Shown here: positions 49,001 through 58,000 of the stretch, in pieces
Numbering within the stretch: position 1 is the stretch's first letter
How the letters are laid out: the number at the start of each line of letters is the position of its first letter
DNA from: Sinonovacula constricta
Taxonomy: Eukaryota; Mollusca; Bivalvia; Cardiida; Solecurtidae
Length of the DNA stretch: 64,000 bases
Assembly (NCBI GenBank): GCA_007844125.1
Contig: CM017565.1
Coordinates: 11,404,450-11,468,449, forward strand
Direction of reading: 5' to 3'
Translations under genes and position numbers: made by a program
Notes under the pieces: generated by a model
What the model was told of the DNA's origin: nothing
Database searches by the model: none
What the model saw: the letters and a program-made list of their open reading frames with translations, nothing else

Positions 49001-52000
49001 CATGTGTGTCTTCCAGGCCTAGATGAGTATCTGGAGTATCTACTATCCAGTGGGGCAGATACAGAGGCTTCCAAGGTAGGTTATTAATTAGGCAGAAACA
49101 GAGGCTTCCAAGGTAGGTTATTAATTAGGTAGACACACAGGCTTCCAAGGTAGGTTATTAATTAGGCAGACACACAGGCTTCCAAGGTAGGTTACTCATT
49201 AGGCAGACATTGAGTCTTCCAGGGTAGGTTACTCATTGGGCAGACACAGAGACTTCCAAGGTAGGTTACCCATTAGGCAGACACACAGGCTTCCAAGGTA
49301 GGTTACTCATTAGGCAGACACACAGGCTTCCAAGGTAGGTTACTCATTAGGCAGACACACAGGCTTCCAAGGTAGGTTACTCATTAGGCAGACACACAGG
49401 CTTCCAAGGTAGGTTACTGATTGGGCAGACACAGAGGCTTCAAAGGTAGGTTACTCATTAGGAAGACACACAGGCTTCCAAGGTAGGTTACTCATTAGGC
49501 AGACACACAGGCTTCCAAGGTAGGTTACTCATTAGGCAGACACAGAGGCTTCCAAGGTAGGTTACTGATTGGGCAGACACAGATGTTTCGAAGGTAGGTT
49601 ACTCATTGGGCAGACACAGAGGCTTCCAAGGTAGGTTACTGATTAGGCAGACACAGAGGCTTCCAAGGTAGGTTACTGATTAGGCAGACACAGAGGCTTC
49701 CAAGGTAGGTTACTCATTAGGCAGACACAGAGGCTTCCAAGGTAGGTTACTCATTGGGCAGACACAGAGGCTTCCAAGGTAGGTTACTGATTGAGCAGAC
49801 ACAGAGGCTTCCAAAGTAGGTTACTGATTGAGCAGACACAGAGGCTTCCAAGGTAGGTTACTGATTGAGCAGACACAGAGGCTTCCAAAGTAGGTTACTG
49901 ATTGAGCAGACACAGAGGCTTCCAAGGTAGGTTACTGATTGAGCAGACACAGAGGCTTCCAAGGTAGGTTACTGATTGAGCAGACACAGAGGCTTCCAAG
50001 GTAGGTTACTGATTGAGCAGACACAGAGGCTTCCAAAGTAGGTTACTGATTGAGCAGACACAGAGGCTTCCAAGGTAGGTTACTGATTGAGCAGACACAG
50101 AGGCTTCCAAAGTAGGTTACTGATTGAGCAGACACAGAGGCTTCCAAAGTAGGTTACTGATTGAGCAGACACAGAGGCTTCCAAAGTAGGTTACTGATTG
50201 AGCAGACACAGAGGCTTCCAAGGTAGGTTACTGATTGAGCAGACACAGAGGCTTCCAAGGTAGGTTACTGATTGAGCAGACACAGAGGCTTCCAAAGTAG
50301 GTTACTGATTGAGCAGACACAGAGGCTTCCAAGGTAGGTTACTGATTGAGCAGACACAGAGGCTTCCAAAGTAGGTTACTGATTAGGCAGACACAGAGGC
50401 TTCCAAGGTAGGTTACTGATTGAGCAGACACAGAGGCTTCCAAAGTAGGTTACTGATTGAGCAGACACAGAGGCTTCCAAAGTAGGTTACTGATTGAGCA
50501 GACACAGAGGCTTCCAAAGTAGGTTACTGATTGAGCAGACACACAGGCTTCCAAGGTAGGTTACTGATTGAGCAGACACACAGGCTTCCAAAGTAGGTTA
50601 CTGATTGAGCAGACACACAGGCTTCCAAAGTAGGTTACTGATTGAGCAGACACACAGGCTTCCAAAGTAGGTTACTGATTGAGCAGACACAGAGGCTTCC
50701 AAGGTAGGTTACTGATTGAGCAGACACAGAGGCTTCCAAGGTAGGTTACTGATTGAGCAGACACAGAGGCTTCCAAAGTAGGTTACTGATTAGGCAGACA
50801 CAGAGGCTTCCAAGGTAGGTTACTCATTGGGCAGGCACAGAGGCTTCCAAGGTAGGTTACTCATTGGGCCGACACAGAGGCTTCCAAGTTTTTTATGTTT
50901 TGAAGTTTGAAATACCAATCCTGTCTTCATTTTGTAAAAGTTTTTTTTATATTCTTAGTCTGCTCATATGGAGATATTTTCATCCTCAAATTTATGATCT
51001 TGTCTGATGATCATTCTGACATGATTGGAGTAAATAATGCATCATATTAAATTTTATGTTAAATCTGTACCCATGGTTGCTGTATTCTTGAAAGTGACGA
51101 TCTGTGATCACATACCAACACAAAAGGAGAGTTTTTAATTGTTAACAATGGGATAATTGAATAACCTGCTTTAATGAGCAGAAGGTTACAGGGTTTAATC
51201 TCTTCTTCATCCCCTGGAAATGTTTCCTACTGATGCTAATTCAATATATTTTGCATGATATGCAAATCCAATTATCTCGGCTCCTGTTGAGCTTGCTTCC
51301 ATTCATCATGGTATTACTATGACAGACCTGGTATTGAAGAGTCCTCCAGATATGGGGACATGTCTTCGCCGAAATGTGTCAGTACTGTATCAATCTATTG
51401 GCATGCAGCACTCAGTAGGATAGTTTTTATGTACCATTTGTAAGGATTTACCACAATTTGGGTTTTGTTTTTTGGGCATTATGGTTTATCACTTCTTAAT
51501 ACAACAAATTATATTTATGACTTTATTTAGAACTCTGTTGGTAGCAAAGCATGTCTGTTTATATTACAAGAAATGGATAAATTAAGTTAAATAAGGTATA
51601 TTAAATTGAAGAATGTGTTATGTTTTATTTATTAATGGCAACAGTTTAATTTTTATATACAATTCTAGACAGAGGTCTATTCAATAACATGTTACTCCGG
51701 TTCACTTTATTCAGTCTATAAATTTTTCTGACACTGATTTTTTATTTTCTTTTTTATATAATATAATGATGGTGACAATATAATCTTAACTTTGCTCCAA
51801 AGACCCCTTTCAGAAAGGCAATTTATATTTTAGTGTTATTATTCACCCCAAAAGGTGTGAGCATATAGTTGTTATTATCCATCTTTCCATCTCTTTTTGT
51901 GTCTGTCTAATTATCCATCTATCTGTCTATCTGTGTGTCTGTCGATCTGTCCATCTTTATATGTGTCTTTCCATCTGTCCATCTATCTGTTTGTTCTTCT

Positions 52001-55000
52001 GTCTGTCTATCTGTGAGTGTGTCTATCTGTCCATGTTTTGGTGAGACATCAGACATTTTGTACTAACAAAGCCCCCAAGTTGTCAGGATGTGCTCGGGCA
52101 GATTGCTCTTGAACTATAATGTTCGAATCTACCGCTCTCGACACTTCCTTGTAACTGAGATTCGAACTCTCAAATTCTGGCATCTCAAGAAGACTTTCGT
52201 CATCTACAGCTCCTACTTCTTCACTCATCTCTGAGTCTATGACTGAAACATGGCACGAAACAGCATCTGACACTTGGCTGTTAGAGTCGCTTTTTTTCTT
52301 TTCTGGTCGTTTCATTTCGGTTCTCTCTTCGTATTTCTTCAGTAAGTTTATGTGGTATGTGTTGATCTTCTTCCCGACTTTAACTTTGTAGTCCATCCTG
52401 TTTATGACTTCAACCACCTCATACGGGCCTTTCCATTGAAGCAACAACTTATTATTGTCTGTTGGCAGTAGCACAAGGACTTTGTCTCCTATTTGTAAAC
52501 TCCGTGGTCGCGTTTTCTTGTCGTAGTGATGCTTGTAACTGCCCTGAGCTTCATACAAATTTTCCCTGGCAATTTGGCAAGTTTTCTCGAGACGATTTCT
52601 CAGATCAATAATGTATGCGTATGTATTTCTGGGCTCTGTCTCGGATTCTTCTGACGACCAGATTGCTTTTAGAATCTGCATTGGTCCTTTCACCGTTCGT
52701 CCGTATAGCAACTCGAACGGGGAAAACCCGGTACTTGCTTGTGGTACTTCCCTGTATGCGAACATAACAGCAGCCAGGTATCTATCCCAGTCCTTCAGCT
52801 TTTCTTGGCACATTTTCTTTAGCACTCCGTTTATTCGCTCGCACAGACCGTTGCATTTCGGGTTGTATGGAGTCGTAAAAAGTTGTCTCATAGAGACCAA
52901 TCGACTTACTTCCTTCATAAGATCTGAAGTAAACTGGGCCCCTCGGTCACTCAGTATCTCATTAGGAAAACCAACTCTGCTGAAAACCTCCAGAAGAGCC
53001 TCAGAGACACATTCTGTATCGATGTTGCGTAATGCCACTGCCTCTGGATATCTCGTGGCATAATCAACAACCGTCAATATGTATCTATGTCCTTTATCAG
53101 AAACCGGTGAGATTGGACCTATGAGATCGACTGCAACTCTTTTGAAAGGAGTATCAATCACAGGATGTTCGCCTAATGGAACCTTGGTCACCCTCCCTTT
53201 TGGTGTGGTCTTTTGGCAGATGTCGCATGATCTGCAGAATCGCTGAACATCTGCAGTGATTCCTGGCCAATGGAAGCTTGACATAATTCTGTCTGACGTT
53301 TTCTTTGCTGACAGATGCCCGCCAACGATTGACTCATGCGCCAATCTCATCACCTCCAACCGTTTGGTCTCTGGAACTACGATTTGCTTTGTTTCTTGCT
53401 TCTGTTTGTCTTGATATGTGCGATACAGTACATCCTTGATAATTCTGTAACTGTATTGGCTTCCGTTCTTCTGATACATGACCTTCCCTTCCTCAACGAA
53501 ATCCCATAGATGTTTTAAGCTTGAATCCTCCTTTTGTAACTTTTTTAGTTCTTCCACATTCATGTCGTTTTCAACTGCGATCGGGACACGCAAAGCTTGT
53601 GATGGCTGACTTTGTTTCTCTGCTTGCGCTCTAGTGACTACTGCTGCCGAAATAGTTTCATCAACTTGTTTTGACTTTTCCTTGTTTTTGACTCTCCCCA
53701 AACCCTGCTCGTTACCAATGATTAACTGACATATCAAAGACTCTGTTGCCATTACTTCAAGTTCACCCTTTTAGTATGGAGTGTCAACTTGAATCTTCGC
53801 TCCAGGCACAATCTTTACTGTCCCGTCTATCATGATCATGGCGTATTCCTTCCCTGTCCACTGGTCATCACGCACAAATTCTCTTCTGACCGCTGACATT
53901 TCACACCCACTATCACGCATACACTGTACTTTCTGGCTTCCTACAAACCCTGTGTCTAACTCAAGACGCCGCTTTCCTCTTAAATTCTCGAGCATACAAA
54001 GACCTGAGACAATTTTTAACGACCCTCCATTTCCAAGTTTCAGCTTGCCGTCCTCAGTGTTGTCTTGTATGTTTGCTAAGACTGACATTGCAGAAATCTT
54101 CTGGCCAGACCTTTGCCGATCACCTACCCTCTGCTCCCTATTTTCTGAATGCCAACTATTGGCATCGTTCTTGTAATGCTTCTTATTATCACCACTTCTG
54201 CAATCGGCAGCAAAGTGGCCAACGCGGTGACAAATAAAACATCGGGTTTTTTCTTTCGCAGATCTCTGTGGTGTTAACGTTCTGCAATCGTCTTGCCTTT
54301 GTTGAGTCTTGATGACCGTTGATGAAGATACGCCTGACTTGCAAATACTACCACCGTGAGCCTCAATGTACTGTTCTGCAAGTTCTCGCATGTCATCAAC
54401 TGACTTCGGTGTCCTTTCCTTCAAAAACAAAGCCGAATCTTTTGAGCAACACTGTATAAACTGCTCTCGAATTAACAAATCTGCTAGAGCCTTAAACGTG
54501 TTCTCAATTTCAACCATTTCTGTCCATCTAGAGAAATATCTTTTCAATTGTGCAACAAACTGGAAGACGGTTTCTTCGTTTGTTGGCCTGCTTTGACGGA
54601 ACCTGACCCTATAGCCTTCCTCCGTAAACTGATATCGCCTCAACACGGCCCTCTTCAACTCCTTGTAGTTGTTGATTTGGTCGCGAGGCATACTACTATA
54701 TACTTCAAGACCCCTGCCTGTCAATAAAGCACTTAGACTTAAAGCCCATGTATCCTCTTCCTATTTCTGACTCACAGCAAACATCTCAAATCTCTCGATG
54801 TAAGCATCGATATCGTCTCTTAGCTCGTCAAATTTGGGCAATTTTGGTCTTGCCGATCTGATTTGCTCATGAATTTGTGCTTTTTCACGAGACCCAGCCT
54901 CAGCTTTTAAACGTAATATTTCGATTTTACGTTCTTGTTCTTGTGAGCGAATCTTTGCATCAAGCTCATGTTTTTCTCTCTCAATAAGCGCGCATTCCAT

Positions 55001-58000
55001 TTCACGCTTGTGTGCTCTTTCCATTCTTTCTTCAGCTTCATGCTGCAACTTTTGAACATACTCGCGAAGCTCAGCACCCGCTAAACCCAATCTTTCCCCA
55101 GCCGTCAAATAATTTTCAATCTCCATTGTGTCCAGTAAAATGAAGCAATAAAACCTCCTTGGCCAGATAAATATCCCGGACGAGCCCCCAAGTTGTCAGG
55201 ATGTGCTCGGGCAGATTGCTCTTGAACTATAATGTTCGAATCTACCGCTCTCGACACTTCCTTGACTTAAAAACCGGTCCTGGCACTAAGGTGTCAGTGA
55301 CTTTGCTTCATATGACTACGGTTACAATGAAAATCAATTGATGCCCGGCATTGGGTTCTAGGGGTTTAGATGAGCGTAATATTTACAAACATGTGCTCGA
55401 CATTAAGTGCTCTACAATATGTACAAACTACTAAAAACCAATTACAACTAATATAAACATGAGAAAAACGATGTATGATTAAACATGAAACCAAACAACA
55501 TGAATTCTATTTAACATGATGAAAAATGACGATGATTTTGAAGTCAATGACAACTAAGAAATCTGGTAAACACTAAATCAGCGACTATAAAATCAATAAT
55601 AAACTTTATACTTCAATGACTAGCGCAAAATGTACATGGCTCCCTAAGCCCTCTAACCAACTGACCAAAACCACTCTAATCTACATTTTGAGGCGATGCA
55701 GCGGAAACGCGATACTCTGGTATGAGATAAAACAACAGACCACAGCCAAGGTGTTGAAAATGTCGTCTGCTGTGTCTACCTGCGAAAGCGCTCTCATTGC
55801 TCTTTGAAAAGATGCGCTGATACATAGTTATATGTATGTTTTCATGCGCTGATATTAAGTATTAATATAGTCATTAGCAGATACAATTCCTTATTTGCGT
55901 AAAACTACAATTTTCTGACAATTACATGTGATTTATTTAGAGAAAATAAAGATTTTTCTTAAAAAAAAGAGACCAATTTGTGATTTTTTTAAATTAAAAA
56001 TCAACAATATCTATACAGTCAAACATCATAGTTAATGGTCCTATATTGTTTTGCAACATTTTTTTCACCTTGACTGATATTTGTTAGTTCACAAACATAA
56101 ACATAAGTGACTAAAGTAAATGTCTTTAAATGTGCATAATATATAACAAACATCTACTGTTTTTGTAATCTGACACCTCTTTTTGCATTGAGTGACACAA
56201 CCAAATGAACATGTGTGGCAATGTGACTATATGATAGTGAAAAATATCTGTCAGTCATATAACTTAAGAAGGGTCACCGGCCGCAATAGCTCAGGTGGTA
56301 GAGCGCCGGCTTGCAGATCGGGAGGTCGTGGGTTCGAACCCCGGCCGGGTCAAACCAAAGACTTTAAAGTTGGTAGTAGTGGCTTCCCTCCTAACGCTCG
56401 GGGCAAAGGGGACAGCATTACGCCTGACTCGTCGGTGTCAGTATAATGGACCGACCGGGTTCAGTCCCTGGGCACCTCATAAGTGCCCCTGTGCTATAAT
56501 GATAGAAATGTTGCTGCGCAGTATCGGCAAAAATGCCGGCTAATCCCAATCCCTAAGAAGGGTCAATTACTTGTGATCACTGTCTCTATTAGAAAGCCTA
56601 AAGGTTCCTGGTGACTGCTTAACAGAAGTAAATACAGTTGCTCATTAATCACACAATAATTGAGGACTTCTTTTTCATAACTGGTGGCAGATTTTTTTTC
56701 GCTTGCTTAAAAGCCTCTGCACATGTAATGAATGTCTGCAGTTAGCAGCTATCAGTTGGTGAAAGTAGTGGTTAACCTTAGCTTGAAAAGTATGGCCAAC
56801 TGTTTTCAGCAAAAATATTTTAGGATTTTTGCTCAGAATCTTTGTTGCTCTAGTTCAACTCTTGGTTTTGTATATTTTGACCTTGTTTGGTCACATGCAA
56901 CAGTGCCTGTTGTCTATTAGCACAAATAGGGCAGTAAAGGAAAATCATTCCTCTTTGTTTATGTAATACTGTTTATGTATTTTCTTTCAATAATGTTATA
57001 AGACATTTCATTATTTATGTCTTAAAATTATGTTTGCATCTAGATATACAGGGGACCACTGCTGTTTTTTTGTGTGTTCTTTTTAGCTCACCTGAACTTG
57101 CTGAGCCTACCATCTGGCATCCATCATGCAGCAACATTTTCAAAGGAAATCTCCTCTGAAACCACTGGGCCAAATTCAGCCAAACTTTCTTAGAAACTTA
57201 AGTAGCCAGGGGGAATGAAAACTTGCTCAAATAATTTTGATTCGTCAAAAAACATGACTGCCAGGGGTGTGGCCATTTTCTAATAATGCTATATAGGAAA
57301 ACTTCTTGTCAAGAAGAACAAGAGCTAGTGCTTTGATAATTAGTAAACATGTTTTTTTGGGTAGCCATGTATGAAGATTTTTTCGCCAAGTGTGTGGCCA
57401 TTTTACATTTATGCCAATATAGAAAAACTTTGAACATCTTCCTGTCATAAACTACAAGAGCTTGAGCTTTCATAATTGGTTTACATGTCCTTTAGATAGC
57501 CCTGTGTCAAGATTGTCCAAATAATTCTGATCCCTCAAAAAAACATGGCCGCCAGGAGAGTGGCCATTTTCCATATATGGCTATTTTGGAAAACTTGGAA
57601 AATCTTATTGTCAGGAACTACTTGAGCCAGAGCCATGATATTTGGTATGCATGTTTCTTGAGTGGTTCTGTATCAAGATTGTTCAAAACATTTTGATCTG
57701 TCATATAGTATAGCCACCAAGGGTGTAGCCATTTTCCTTATATGGAAAAACTTTGAAAATACTGTCTACAATCAAAACCACAAGGGCTAAATGTCTACTT
57801 CACTCAGGTGAGCAGTATAGGGCCATCATGACCCTCTTGTTCTGATCCTACATTTGGAAGATTTATCAGTATAATCCCACAAAACAAAAATATGAGGAAG
57901 TACAACTTTTATGCTCTGAAGCCATGGAAGCAATAATTGTACTTTCATGTCTACTGTAAATAAATGAGAATGGGATTGGATGTTTTTAACATTGTATCCA

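Larger units (their letters stand above)
52049..55810 (-). mobile_element. Defective Ty3/gypsy-type LTR retrotransposon lacking reverse transcriptase
   Basis: Reading on the minus strand, the order is putative 5' LTR, a tRNA-Pro primer binding site, gag, protease, integrase, then a fusion to an 82-bp copy of the LTR end. No RT or RNase H is present. Only about 120 residues separate the protease end from the integrase zinc motif, too few for RT. The protease-integrase order without intervening RT fits the Gmr1-like group, in which RT follows integrase. Here that 3' half has been lost. The element is antisense within LRRCC1 intron 4. The left LTR limit is an estimate. Confidence 0.8.

Noticed and set aside
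49054..50888. CRISPR-like array
   Set aside because: The units are contiguous 37-bp copies without unique spacers, in a eukaryotic intron.
56277..56350. A tRNA-Cys gene
   Set aside because: A and B boxes and a GCA loop are present, but the acceptor and anticodon stems pair poorly, and the segment is the head of a SINE with target duplications.
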